From Thermomicrobiales bacterium (GTDB lineage: Bacteria; Chloroflexota; Chloroflexia; Thermomicrobiales; UBA6265), in the NCBI GenBank assembly GCA_030447145.1, contig JAUJLY010000043.1, positions 1 through 12,175 of the forward strand: a stretch of DNA of 12,175 nucleotides. Direction: 5' to 3'. Positions 5,505 through 12,175 of this stretch are shown piece by piece. The notes below the pieces were generated by a model. That model worked only from the letters and a program-made list of their open reading frames with translations. It was not told the DNA's origin and searched no databases. Positions within the stretch are counted from its first letter, which is position 1. Each line of letters begins with the position of its first letter. A program made the translations under genes and the position numbers.

Positions 5505-8138
5505 GTGTTGAATATCCGGCAAACTACTGTCTACCGTGGGCCTAATATCTGGGCGCGGATGCCGGTGATCCACTACGTGCTCGACATTGGAGAGCTCGAG
5601 GACCGGCCCACCAACAGGATTCCCGGGTTTTACGAGCATTTGACCGAGTTAATCCCATCCCTGTACGACCATGGCTGCTCGCTCGGTCGTCCCGGCGGGT
5701 TCCTTCAACGGCTCCGGGAGGGGACATGGATGGGCCACGTGCTCGAGCATGTGGCCTTAGAGCTCCAGAACCTCGCCGGCGCCGAGGTGGCGCGCGGCAA
5801 GACGCGCCAGGCCGGTGAGCGCGGCGTTTACAACGTCATTTTCCAATACGAGCAAGAAGATGTGGGGCTTGCCGCCGGTGCTCTCGCGCTCAGGCTGCTG
5901 AATCACCTCGTCTACGGAAGCGAGCCTGATTTCGATTTCGTGCACGAGCACGAGGAAAAGGTGATCAAGCTCGCCGAGCGGTTCGCATACGGCCCCTCGA
6001 CCGGAGCGATTGTCCATGAGGCGCACCGCCGCGGGATCCCTGTGCTTCGGCTCGATTCCCGGCGATCCCTTGTTCAGCTCGGTCATGGCAAGTACCAGCG
6101 CCGTATTTGGGCGACGGTGACCTCTGAGACAGCGAATATTGCCGTTCAGGTTGCCAGCAACAAGGAGCTCACCAATCGGTTGCTGCACGAAATCGGTATC
6201 CCGGTGCCACGGTCGCAGATTGTGCAATCGGCCGATCAGGCAGTTAGTGCCGCCGCTCGGCTTGGGTATCCAGTGGTGATCAAACCCCTCGACGGAAACC
6301 ATGGACGCGGAGTCTTCGTCAATCTCGCTGATGAGGGCGAAGTTCGCGAGTTTTATGACTCAGCGCAAGCGGAATCGCGAAACGGGCAGATCATCGTCGA
6401 GACGTTCATTCCCGGCAAGGACTACCGGATTCTAGTTGTAAACAACGAGGTGGTAGCGGCAGCTGAGCGCGTTCCCGCTCATGTGATCGGGGACGGCGAG
6501 CACAGGGTGCAGGAGTTGATTGATCTCGCGAATCAGGATCCCCGTCGCGGTGTTGGCCACGAGAAAATCCTCACGCGCATCACCGTCGATTCCCAGACGA
6601 TGGAAGTGCTGGAACGTGACGGGCGAACGCTTGAAACCGTCGCGCAGGACGGAGAGTTTGTCCAGCTGAAGCTGACCGGCAACATGAGCACAGGCGGCAC
6701 CTCGATCGATCGGACAGACGATATCCATGTCGACAATATTGAGATAGCTCGCCAGGCTGCCATGGTCGTTGGGCTCGACATTGCCGGGATCGACCTGATC
6801 ACCGAGGACATCTCGCGTTCGGTGAGGGAGCACGGCGGCGGCATCTGTGAGGTCAATGCCGGACCCGGCTTCCGGATGCACACCCATCCGACTGAAGGTC
6901 ACCCTCGTCATGTTGGGCGGGCAGTCGTGGATATGATGTTCCCGCAAGGGGAGCCGACTCGCGTGCCGATCGTCGCCGTTACGGGCACAAACGGCAAGAC
7001 CACAACGTCCCGCATGATCGCGCACATCATGAAGACGTCCGGTAAAACGGTTGGGCTCACCACCACCGACGGCATATACATCGACGGGACGCAGATCATG
7101 GCGGGTGATATGAGCGGCCCGACGAGCGCCAGGATGGTACTCAAGAACCCGACGATCGACTATGCCGTGCTGGAGACAGCACGCGGCGGAATTCTCCGGT
7201 CCGGCCTTGGCTATGATCGCTGCAACATCGGTGTAGTGACCAACGTTTCCGGTGATCACCTTGGCCTCAAGGGCATTGACACCCTCGCTGGACTTGCACG
7301 GGTAAAGGAGGTCGTCCCCGCCAGCGTCCTGCGCGACGGTGCATCTATCCTCAACGCTGACAACGAGTGGACAGTACAGATGACGCGCTCGGCACGGGGC
7401 GAGATCATCTTTGTCAGCATGGATGAGGAGAACCCCGTGATCCGGGACCACATTCGGCAACGAGGGCGCGCGGTGCTCCTCAAGCAGACCCGCCAGGGGG
7501 AGATGATCACCATCTACGAAAGTCGTCGCGAGACGTCTTTGCTGCTTGCGAGCCAGATCCCGGCAACATATGAGGGCCGTGTACGAGTGAACATCGAGAA
7601 TGCGATGTCGGCGGCGGCGGCGGCACTCGCCGCCGACGTGCAGCTGGACTACATCCGGCTGGCACTCCGCACATTCAGCAGCAGCTTCTACCAGACGCCA
7701 GGACGGTTCAACCTTCTCGACTACGGGAACAAGCGGATCGTCATGGATTACTGCCACAACGTCGCGGGCCTGGAGTCGATTGCCGACTTCGTGAAGCGCA
7801 TGGAGGCAGATGCCACCATGGGGGTCATCAGCATTCCCGGGGATCGGTCCAATGACGATATGAGGGCATTCGGAGAGCTTGCGGGTAAAACCTTCGACCG
7901 GATCATCATCCGCGAGGACAACAATACTCGTGGACGTGCGCGTGGTGAGATCGCAGGCCTGCTGAAGGAGGCGGTCCTTTCGACTGGAAAGCCATCCGAC
8001 GAGGTTGATGTGATCCTGGATGAGCTTGAGGCGGCGAAGCAGGGTGTCGAACGAGCGAGCAAGGGTGATCTCGTTGTGTTGCTCGTCGACAAGCCGGTTG
8101 CCGTCTGGGAAATGCTGACAGGCGACCGGCCGCAATAG
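5505..8138 (+). CDS. cphA: Cyanophycin synthetase
   Basis: CphA polymerises Asp and Arg into cyanophycin with two ATP-dependent activities: an ATP-grasp module adds aspartate to the backbone and a Mur-ligase-like module adds arginine to its side chain. The 877-residue length is normal for CphA1. The N-terminal domain (1-160) carries ILNIRQTTVYRGPNIWA-like sequence and GHVLEHVALELQNLAG (77-92). The ATP-grasp domain (about 215-480) contains VVIKPLDGNHGRGV (257-270), the E449/N451 metal pair and GPGFRMHTHPTEG (453-465). The Mur-ligase domain begins near 487 with P-loop VTGTNGKTTT (492-501), followed by ARGGILRSGLGY and MDYCHN. Both sites look intact. Start choice: GTG at 5505 with GGAGGT 8 nt upstream; the next codon, TTG, is an alternative. 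It follows cphB on the same strand. Confidence 0.97.
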   Translation: MLNIRQTTVYRGPNIWARMPVIHYVLDIGELEDRPTNRIPGFYEHLTELIPSLYDHGCSLGRPGGFLQRLREGTWMGHVLEHVALELQNLAGAEVARGKTRQAGERGVYNVIFQYEQEDVGLAAGALALRLLNHLVYGSEPDFDFVHEHEEKVIKLAERFAYGPSTGAIVHEAHRRGIPVLRLDSRRSLVQLGHGKYQRRIWATVTSETANIAVQVASNKELTNRLLHEIGIPVPRSQIVQSADQAVSAAARLGYPVVIKPLDGNHGRGVFVNLADEGEVREFYDSAQAESRNGQIIVETFIPGKDYRILVVNNEVVAAAERVPAHVIGDGEHRVQELIDLANQDPRRGVGHEKILTRITVDSQTMEVLERDGRTLETVAQDGEFVQLKLTGNMSTGGTSIDRTDDIHVDNIEIARQAAMVVGLDIAGIDLITEDISRSVREHGGGICEVNAGPGFRMHTHPTEGHPRHVGRAVVDMMFPQGEPTRVPIVAVTGTNGKTTTSRMIAHIMKTSGKTVGLTTTDGIYIDGTQIMAGDMSGPTSARMVLKNPTIDYAVLETARGGILRSGLGYDRCNIGVVTNVSGDHLGLKGIDTLAGLARVKEVVPASVLRDGASILNADNEWTVQMTRSARGEIIFVSMDEENPVIRDHIRQRGRAVLLKQTRQGEMITIYESRRETSLLLASQIPATYEGRVRVNIENAMSAAAAALAADVQLDYIRLALRTFSSSFYQTPGRFNLLDYGNKRIVMDYCHNVAGLESIADFVKRMEADATMGVISIPGDRSNDDMRAFGELAGKTFDRIIIREDNNTRGRARGEIAGLLKEAVLSTGKPSDEVDVILDELEAAKQGVERASKGDLVVLLVDKPVAVWEMLTGDRPQ

Positions 8139-8170
8139 GTTTCCAAGGAATCGAAAGATAGTTTCGTGAA

Positions 8171-9424
8171 TCAGGCGCTGGCTGCTTCGGCAACCGGCGC
8201 CTCCTCGGTTGATCGGTATCGCAGCATCGTCGGCACGAGGCGGACCATGGCGATGGTGCCCAGGATGGTGTCAACACCGCCGATCGCAACTGCTGCAGGT
8301 GCCCCGATCCAGCTGGCCATGGCGCCGGCGCGGAACTCCCCAAGCTGCGGGCCACCCATAGCGAAGGCGGAATGAGCGGCGGCGATGCGGCCGCGAAAGG
8401 CGTTCGGCGTGATGAGATTCCGGATCGCATGGCGCAGTGCCATCGAGATGGAATCCGCCGCGCCGCTGCCCGCGAGAAAGAGCAGGGCCAGCCAGATATT
8501 GTCGGTGAGGCCGAAGCCCACGATACAGGCGCCGTAGGCGATCACGCATGCCACCATGCCGAACCACGGTCTCTGCGGCATGGTGAAGAGGCCGAACACC
8601 AGGCTTCCAAGGATTGCCCCAGCCGCCGGCGCGCTGACGAGCAGGCCGAGACTGTTTGCCCCACCTCCCAGAATCTCACCCGCAAAGATTGGCATCAGGT
8701 TTGTGATCGCACCGAAGAACGTTGCAATGAAATCGAGCGACATGACTGCCAACAAAATAGGGGTATGCCAGAGAAAGACAAAACCAGCCTTGATAGCGGA
8801 AAGCCCGCGTTCTGTGATCGGGACGCGTTCCTGACGAGTGCGGATCAGCAGAGCGGCGGCAATGACGGCGATGAAACTTGTCGCGTCGATGATGTATGCG
8901 AGGGCAAGACTCGTCTGGGCAATAATCACTCCCCCGATGGCAGGACCCGCGACCATCGCAGCTTGCATAGAGAGATTGGCCATCGTCGCAGCACCGGCAA
9001 GGGAAGATCGGGGGACGAGATGCGGGATCAGGGCCTGGCGGGCCGGCCCTGCCATCGCATTGAAGGTGGAGGAGATGAAGGTAATGCTGTAGATGAGCCC
9101 AACACTGGCCTCACCAGCCAGCGTTGCGGCGGCAAGTGTACTGGTGGATGCCAGGAGCGCCAGGTGGGTGAAGATCAACACCATGCGGCGATCCCGATGA
9201 TCGGCGATGACACCGCCCAGGAGACCGAAGACCAACACGGGCACAAACCGGAACAGACCCAGAAGGCCCAGTTGAAACAGGTCACCCGTCAGTTCGAAGA
9301 CATGCCAGGTAATGGCCATGCGCTGTATTTGGGTGCCGAGAATCGAGACGCTGTCAGCGAACCAAAGAAGCCGAAAGTCCCGGAAGCGCAGCGTACTAAA
9401 GGCGTGGCCTCTCCGGTCCGACAC
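8171..9424 (-). CDS. MFS transporter (MFS_3 / EntS-like exporter)
   Basis: A 417-residue integral membrane protein with about 10-12 hydrophobic segments. The N-terminus, TLRFRDFRLLWFADSVSILG (11-30), is the typical opening of the MFS_3/EntS group. The loop between helices 2 and 3 carries the MFS motif A pattern, GVIADHRDRR (71-80). Members are proton-driven exporters of siderophores, macrolides or other small molecules; the substrate here is unknown. The start is GTG at 9424, with only a weak ribosome binding site before it. The C-terminus is Ala/Glu-rich. It converges on cphA with a 32-nt gap and no clear terminator, and diverges from dut. I see no functional link with the cyanophycin genes beyond adjacency. 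Confidence 0.9.
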   Translation of the reverse strand: MSDRRGHAFSTLRFRDFRLLWFADSVSILGTQIQRMAITWHVFELTGDLFQLGLLGLFRFVPVLVFGLLGGVIADHRDRRMVLIFTHLALLASTSTLAAATLAGEASVGLIYSITFISSTFNAMAGPARQALIPHLVPRSSLAGAATMANLSMQAAMVAGPAIGGVIIAQTSLALAYIIDATSFIAVIAAALLIRTRQERVPITERGLSAIKAGFVFLWHTPILLAVMSLDFIATFFGAITNLMPIFAGEILGGGANSLGLLVSAPAAGAILGSLVFGLFTMPQRPWFGMVACVIAYGACIVGFGLTDNIWLALLFLAGSGAADSISMALRHAIRNLITPNAFRGRIAAAHSAFAMGGPQLGEFRAGAMASWIGAPAAVAIGGVDTILGTIAMVRLVPTMLRYRSTEEAPVAEAASA

Positions 9425-9523
9425 AGGCTGTCTCGTTGGGTAAGAAAGCGATACGATAAACCTGCGACATGGTACCGTGAAGGCGGCTCGAAAGGTAGTG
9501 TTCGCAGGATGCAGGAGAGAGTC

Positions 9524-10057
9524 GTGGGCCCGTCAACATCAGGAGGAGTGCTCAGCCGGGAGCAGTTGAAGATGCTCATCGAAGACCCGGATCGGCCCTT
9601 GCTACGGGAGTACGTGGATCTGGACGGGCAATTACAGCCCAACGGAGTTGATGTCACCCTTCGGGAAGTGAGCCGCCATTCCGATGCCGGAGCGATCGGC
9701 GTGAGTTCCGAGGACAGGATGCTCCCTGAACTAGAGACGCTCCCGTTTGACCCAGATGGATGGATCACCCTGGCGCAAGGGTGCTACCACCTCGTCTATA
9801 ACGAGGTGGTGGATATTCCTGACAGTCTTATGGCGCTGGGCAGACCGCGTTCCAGCCTCAACCGATGTGGTGTCACAATCCATACTGCAGTCTGGGACGC
9901 TGGATATAACGGACGATCGACGTCTTTGCTCGTCGTTGCCAACCCGGGCGGATTCCGGGTTCAGCGTAACGCCCGTGTGATGCAGTTGGTGTTCTTCGGG
10001 ATGTCAGAAGCAACTGCCGACGGATACAGTGGCCGCTATCAGCTAGAAAACATGTAA
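9524..10057 (+). CDS. dut: dUTP diphosphatase, archaeal-type (Dcd/dUTPase fold)
   Basis: Hydrolyses dUTP to dUMP and pyrophosphate, keeping uracil out of DNA. Counting from GTG 9524 (177 aa), motifs are LQPNGVDVTL (37-46), GRPRSSLNRCGV (106-117), HTAVWDAGYNGR (120-131) and RNARVMQLVFF (148-158). The sequence order and the VWDAGYxGR motif match archaeal dUTPases (haloarchaeal type). The Glu used by dCTP deaminases in the VLEF strand is not evident in TSLLVVAN, which favours dUTPase over deaminase. Start choice: AGGAG at 9513-9517 is 6 nt before GTG 9524. ATG 9509 is in frame but its AGG is only 1 nt away. GTG 9548, which would give the family-like VLSREQLK start, has AGGAGG only 1 nt away. The open frame upstream to 8372 is antisense to the MFS gene and not coding. 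Confidence 0.85.
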   Translation: MGPSTSGGVLSREQLKMLIEDPDRPLLREYVDLDGQLQPNGVDVTLREVSRHSDAGAIGVSSEDRMLPELETLPFDPDGWITLAQGCYHLVYNEVVDIPDSLMALGRPRSSLNRCGVTIHTAVWDAGYNGRSTSLLVVANPGGFRVQRNARVMQLVFFGMSEATADGYSGRYQLENM

Positions 10058-10067
10058 CTTGGCGTCT

Positions 10068-10343
10068 CTACTTCGGGTCGCGAACTCTGGAGAAAAGTGG
10101 CCGGTCAGGAGCCGCGCCCGGGACCGGGATTTGTGTGCGGCGGTGCGTGCGCGTGTCGGTGTGGTTGCAGCCTTCTAGGGGGCAGAAGTAGATCAGCGTG
10201 TACTCTTCTTCAGTTTGGTCAGCGAACCGGGATGGACGCCCGAGCTTGCCGCGCAAACGCATCTCGGTGTGATGGTCCCGACAGTTCGGTATCGCCGGGT
10301 CGTCGGTTTTCCGGCGAAAGATCGTATCGAGAAGAGAGGGCAT
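10068..10343 (-). CDS. Small Cys/His-rich protein, possible zinc ribbon
   Basis: A 91-residue protein I do not recognise. It starts MPSLLDTIFRRK and contains C21-x2-H24-H25 and, 29 residues on, FCPLEGC (53-59, C54 and C59) followed by an HTDTRTHRR stretch. The spacing suggests one zinc-ribbon-like knuckle pair, possibly with a His ligand. The C-terminus is basic and proline-rich. ATG 10343 has GGAG 10 nt upstream; the frame is open to ATG 10439, but the extra 32 residues (MCHSILARLRIHDLVYCHYWP...) look non-conserved in style. A TATACT at 10396-10391 may be its -10, without a good -35. It converges on dut with a 10-nt gap. Existence as a gene is probable rather than certain. Confidence 0.55.
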   Translation of the reverse strand: MPSLLDTIFRRKTDDPAIPNCRDHHTEMRLRGKLGRPSRFADQTEEEYTLIYFCPLEGCNHTDTRTHRRTQIPVPGAAPDRPLFSRVRDPK

Positions 10344-10364
10344 GGTACGTTGCTCCAACGCTGG

Positions 10365-10384
10365 ATTGGTCGCCAATGGCCAAT
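10365..10384. repeat. ATTGG/CCAAT inverted repeat in divergent promoter region
   Basis: ATTGG (10365-10369), a TCG spacer and CCAAT (10373-10377) form a short dyad, followed after GG by a second CCAAT (10380-10384). It lies 22 nt upstream of the small Cys/His gene start and about 85 nt upstream of the 10467 gene, where a transcription factor could bind. It is short enough to be chance. Confidence 0.25.
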
Positions 10385-10466
10385 AGTGACAGTATACGAG
10401 ATCATGAATGCGTAACCGCGCCAGAATCGAATGGCACATTTGGAATGACGGGAGAAGGAGTGAGAC

Positions 10467-10922
10467 ATGTCAGAGAGGGGTCAGACACTCCCTGCAAGCG
10501 TCTATGAGGAACTCCTAGCACTGTTGCTCGAGCGGTTCGGAGACGGCTGGGCTTCGGATGCGACACACAACAGGCAGTTCGGGACCTCGATGACTTCCGT
10601 GATCCAGACGTCCGAGGGCATGCACCTTATTGGCACTCCGGAGATCGAGAAGAATTCGGTGAACTTCAACCTCTGGGTAGAGCATCCTGTAGAAGATGTT
10701 TGGGAGGCTGACGAGCTGGCGTTTGCCGTCTTCGCTCAAGTGGCGGAGGATATCTTTCTTTCGTCACGGCAGATCGAGGAGAGGGGCGTTCGCTATCGGT
10801 TTGTCACCGGCAGTATTGAGAGCGGGTATATCGGGAGCCTCCATTTTACCGGGCCGCACGCCAAGGAGTTGGCGGACATCTACCGCATGCGAATCACCCA
10901 GGGACATCACTATCATGCCTGA
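10467..10922 (+). CDS. Unrecognised protein, coupled to ferredoxin
   Basis: A 151-residue soluble protein I cannot assign. It has no signal peptide or membrane segment. It begins with a short helical region (SVYEELLALLLERFGDGW), followed by alternating strand-like stretches (TSMTSVIQTSEGMHLIGTPEI, SVNFNLWVEHP, GVRYRFVTGSIESGYIGSLHF) around an acidic helix (DVWEADELAFAVFAQVAEDIF), which suggests a small alpha/beta domain. It ends in a His-rich GHHYHA tail. The start is well supported: GGAGAAGGAG ends 6 nt before ATG 10467. Its last codons overlap the start of the ferredoxin gene by 8 nt (ATGCCTGA), so the two are almost certainly translated together. A role as partner, substrate or regulator of an iron-sulfur electron carrier is inference from that coupling alone. 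Confidence 0.8.
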   Translation: MSERGQTLPASVYEELLALLLERFGDGWASDATHNRQFGTSMTSVIQTSEGMHLIGTPEIEKNSVNFNLWVEHPVEDVWEADELAFAVFAQVAEDIFLSSRQIEERGVRYRFVTGSIESGYIGSLHFTGPHAKELADIYRMRITQGHHYHA

Positions 10923-11292
10923 AGCCAAAATGTGGACTGTTGACGTCGAGGGTATCGGCTCCGTGGAAGTAGCCGAAGGGCGACGGCTCGTGCTCGGCCT
11001 CGAGGATGGCGGGATCGATATCCTGCACAGGTGCGGTGGCAATGCGCGTTGTGCCACGTGCCGTGTAGAGGTGCTTGAGGGCGATCCGACGGAGATCACC
11101 GACGCGGAAGAAAGTCGCCTGGGCCGGCTGACGAACCGACAGGATACGACTCGTCTGTCGTGCCAAATTCGGGTGACGGACAATCTGAATGTTCGGGTCT
11201 GCAACCGGCTATCGGAGCAGCCTCAGCTCGGTGACGCCGGTCCTCGGCCCATTGAGTGGCCGGTGGACGGGGTGCTACCCCCGGAAGAATAG
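10915..11292 (+). CDS. 2Fe-2S ferredoxin
   Basis: A 125-residue one-electron carrier of the 2Fe-2S type. The cluster ligands are C40-x5-C46-x2-C49 in CGGNARCATC and C83 in LSCQ; the x5-x2 spacing is of the adrenodoxin/bacterial Fdx kind. C96 is an additional cysteine. The core ends near residue 98, and the last 25 residues (EQPQLGDAGPRPIEWPVDGVLPPEE) are a proline-rich tail beyond the usual domain. The ATG at 10915 overlaps the stop of the preceding gene, which supports translational coupling; upstream in-frame ATGs back to 10696 lie inside that gene and are not used. No reductase or oxygenase partner is in the window, so its redox pathway is unknown. Confidence 0.92.
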   Translation: MPEAKMWTVDVEGIGSVEVAEGRRLVLGLEDGGIDILHRCGGNARCATCRVEVLEGDPTEITDAEESRLGRLTNRQDTTRLSCQIRVTDNLNVRVCNRLSEQPQLGDAGPRPIEWPVDGVLPPEE

Positions 11293-11310
11293 GGGCGCTT
11301 CGAGGTCGGG

Positions 11311-11339
11311 TTGGAGATGGGGCATTGACGCGTTATAAT
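11311..11339 (+). promoter_or_regulatory. Promoter of the SRP RNA gene
   Basis: TTGGAG (11311-11316) and a perfect TATAAT (11334-11339) are 17 nt apart. The predicted start of transcription at about 11346-11347 coincides with the first paired base of the SRP RNA terminal helix, which supports both calls. Confidence 0.85.
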
Positions 11340-11346
11340 TACGGCC

Positions 11347-11613
11347 GGTCGTGCTAGATGGGGAACTGGCGGTGCCCTGTACCCGCAATCCGCCACAGCG
11401 GGGTTGAATTCCCTCTCTAGGTCCGGCTTTTCAGGACTGTATCGTCACGGGGTGTTGAACACTGGGTCCCGCACGGCGGGGAACTGTGAACCTGGTCAGG
11501 GTCGGAAGACAGCAGCCATAAGCGGCACTCCTCGGGTGATGTGGGGTTTCTTGGTGGGAGCTCACGGACGGTGGCAAGCTGGAAGGTCGCGGTCGAAAGA
11601 GGGTGCACGGCTC
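11347..11613 (+). ncRNA. ffs: Signal recognition particle RNA, bacterial large form
   Basis: RNA scaffold of the signal recognition particle, which with Ffh targets nascent membrane and secreted proteins to FtsY/SecYEG. The S domain is diagnostic: GGTCAGG, GTC, the GGAA tetraloop (11504-11507), GAC, AGCAGCC at about 11494-11517. The 5' half carries an Alu-type domain with GCGGTGCCCTGTACCCGCAA and GTTGAATTCCC, found in large-form bacterial SRP RNAs and absent from the short E. coli type. The ends close: GTCGTGC (11348-11354) pairs with GCACGGC (11605-11611), including one G-U. Length is about 267 nt, normal for the large form. The 3' end is approximate. It is flanked by its own promoter and terminator, so it is a single-gene transcript. 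Confidence 0.95.
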
Positions 11614-11626
11614 TCTTTTGGTAGGC

Positions 11627-11663
11627 AAAGGGGCGGTCCAAATGGACCGCCCCTTTTGTGTTT
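11627..11663 (+). terminator. Rho-independent terminator of the SRP RNA gene
   Basis: A perfect 13-bp stem, AAAGGGGCGGTCC (11627-11639) with GGACCGCCCCTTT (11644-11656), has a 4-nt AAAT loop and runs into TTTTGTGTTT. It lies about 15 nt after the mature SRP RNA end. Read from the other strand the stem is equally stable but has only three trailing T, so it could also partly stop transcripts of the membrane protein gene converging from the right. Confidence 0.93.
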
Positions 11664-11691
11664 ATCCTCACGGTCCCCGACAGGTATTCCG

Positions 11692-12096
11692 CTACCGTCG
11701 TGCCGGCCGAGCTGGACGCCGCGTACGGCGGTGAGCTGCCTGGTTGCGACGCCTTGCCGCCTCGTCGGAAGGGGCGCGGATGGCGACCATGATGATCGCT
11801 ACAAGCAAGCCCAGGAATGTCAGGAGCGTCCAGATTGGGAGCCCAAGGCTCAAAGGATTAATCTGCAAGAACCTGATAATGACCAGGAAGAGCCCAACCC
11901 CGGAAATCCAACCGAGAAGCGTTGACGACCGCTGGATGAATCTGCGGGAGTATCGTTCCCCCAGGAGCTTCGCTCGTGGCCGCGCAGAATAAAATGCCGC
12001 GGGGATGAATACCAATGCAAAGACGAACGCCACAGCGAGCGAAGGAATGCTCAGTACCTCGCCTGCGTCTGGAACCGACGTCAGATCGTTCCACAT
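11692..12096 (-). CDS. Small three-helix membrane protein, function unknown
   Basis: A 134-residue protein I do not recognise. Three hydrophobic segments are visible, at about residues 19-37, 59-78 and 85-106, separated by a basic loop (SARPRAKLLGERYSRRFIQR). The C-terminal 28 residues (DEAARRRNQAAHRRTRRPARPARR) are strongly Arg-rich and presumably cytoplasmic. By the positive-inside rule the basic loop would also be inside. I chose ATG 12096, 16 nt beyond the stop of the upstream gene. GTG 12138 would add 14 residues (MKFGTPTPNESPDT) and overlap that gene by 26 nt, without a good ribosome binding site. It converges on the SRP RNA gene. Confidence 0.7.
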   Translation of the reverse strand: MWNDLTSVPDAGEVLSIPSLAVAFVFALVFIPAAFYSARPRAKLLGERYSRRFIQRSSTLLGWISGVGLFLVIIRFLQINPLSLGLPIWTLLTFLGLLVAIIMVAIRAPSDEAARRRNQAAHRRTRRPARPARR

Positions 12097-12112
12097 CGTA
12101 TCAGGACTTTCG

Positions 12113-12175
12113 TTAGGCGTCGGTGTACCGAACTTCACCCGTGATCAACGCGCGCTTCACCTGCTCAATCGCTTC
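12113..12175 (-). CDS. C-terminal end of an unidentified gene (cut by window edge)
   Basis: Reading leftward from the right edge, one frame gives EAIEQVKRALITGEVRYTDA followed by TAA (12115-12113). The regular helix-like composition and the position 16 nt before the membrane protein ATG suggest the end of a real gene in the same operon. Twenty codons are too few to name it. Confidence 0.45.
   Translation of the reverse strand, partial: EAIEQVKRALITGEVRYTDA

Noticed and set aside
7609..7633. GCG-rich near-repeat in cphA
   Set aside because: It encodes the poly-alanine stretch SAAAAALAAD in the Mur-ligase domain; ordinary codon use, not a separate repeat element.
6432..8135. 567-codon open frame antisense to cphA
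   Set aside because: Mirror of the GC-rich codon pattern of cphA. The plus strand has full CphA motifs and the antisense translation resembles nothing.
8152..8166. CGAAA/TTTCG hairpin between cphA and the MFS gene
   Set aside because: A weak 5-bp stem with no T run; not enough to call a terminator.
8372..9508. A long plus-strand open frame running continuously into dut, suggesting a 561-aa protein
   Set aside because: Its first two thirds lie antisense to a clear MFS transporter, have a charged low-complexity composition, and show no family motif. Only the dUTPase part is real.
10696..10914. Ferredoxin extended by 73 residues to ATG 10696
   Set aside because: The extension overlaps the upstream gene in another frame. 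ATG 10915 gives a normal ferredoxin N-terminus.
11325..11330. TTGACG as -35 of the SRP RNA promoter
   Set aside because: Only 3 nt from the TATAAT. TTGGAG at 11311 has the proper 17-nt spacing.
11404..11925. 173-codon plus-strand open frame
   Set aside because: Starts inside the SRP RNA, crosses its terminator and runs antisense to the membrane protein gene.

Overview
The window is GC-rich, gene-dense bacterial chromosome. It holds housekeeping genes on both strands (L19, RNase HII, SRP RNA, dUTPase) and a few accessory-looking ones. I see no transposase, integrase, CRISPR array, tRNA or rRNA gene. The large-form SRP RNA, the long charged tail on L19, the fused methyltransferase/MTHFR and the archaeal-type dUTPase would suit a Chloroflexota-like lineage such as Thermomicrobia. 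That placement is inference from gene style, not proof.

Layout, left to right. (1) Minus strand, about 1-2314: a promoter, rplS (L19) and a rho-independent terminator, then an aminoglycoside/hygromycin-type phosphotransferase gene that abuts rnhB (RNase HII, cut by the left edge). (2) Minus strand, 2323-4212: a fused homocysteine S-methyltransferase/methylenetetrahydrofolate reductase. Its 5' region (4213-4517, no gene) is shared with a divergent transcript. (3) Plus strand, 4398-8138: a good sigma70-type promoter, cphB (cyanophycinase), a strong hairpin, and cphA (cyanophycin synthetase). This is a compact module for making and breaking down the Asp/Arg storage polymer cyanophycin. (4) Minus strand, 8171-9424: an MFS exporter, convergent with cphA. 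(5) Plus strand, 9524-10057: a dUTPase of the archaeal/Dcd-fold type. (6) Minus strand, 10068-10343: a small Cys/His protein, possibly a zinc ribbon. (7) Plus strand, 10467-11292: an unrecognised protein overlapping a 2Fe-2S ferredoxin gene by 8 nt. (8) Plus strand, 11311-11663: the large-form SRP RNA gene with its own TTGGAG/TATAAT promoter and a 13-bp terminator. (9) Minus strand, 11692-12175: a small three-helix membrane protein gene and, at the right edge, the last 20 codons of another gene.

The clearest functional story is nitrogen/carbon storage: cphB and cphA adjacent and codirectional, with both CphA catalytic modules and the CphB serine-protease motifs intact. The most open questions are the unrecognised partner of the ferredoxin (10467-10922), the phosphotransferase between rplS and rnhB, and structured but unassigned leader sequence around 4213-4517. 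I found nothing that amounts to a clearly new multi-gene system.
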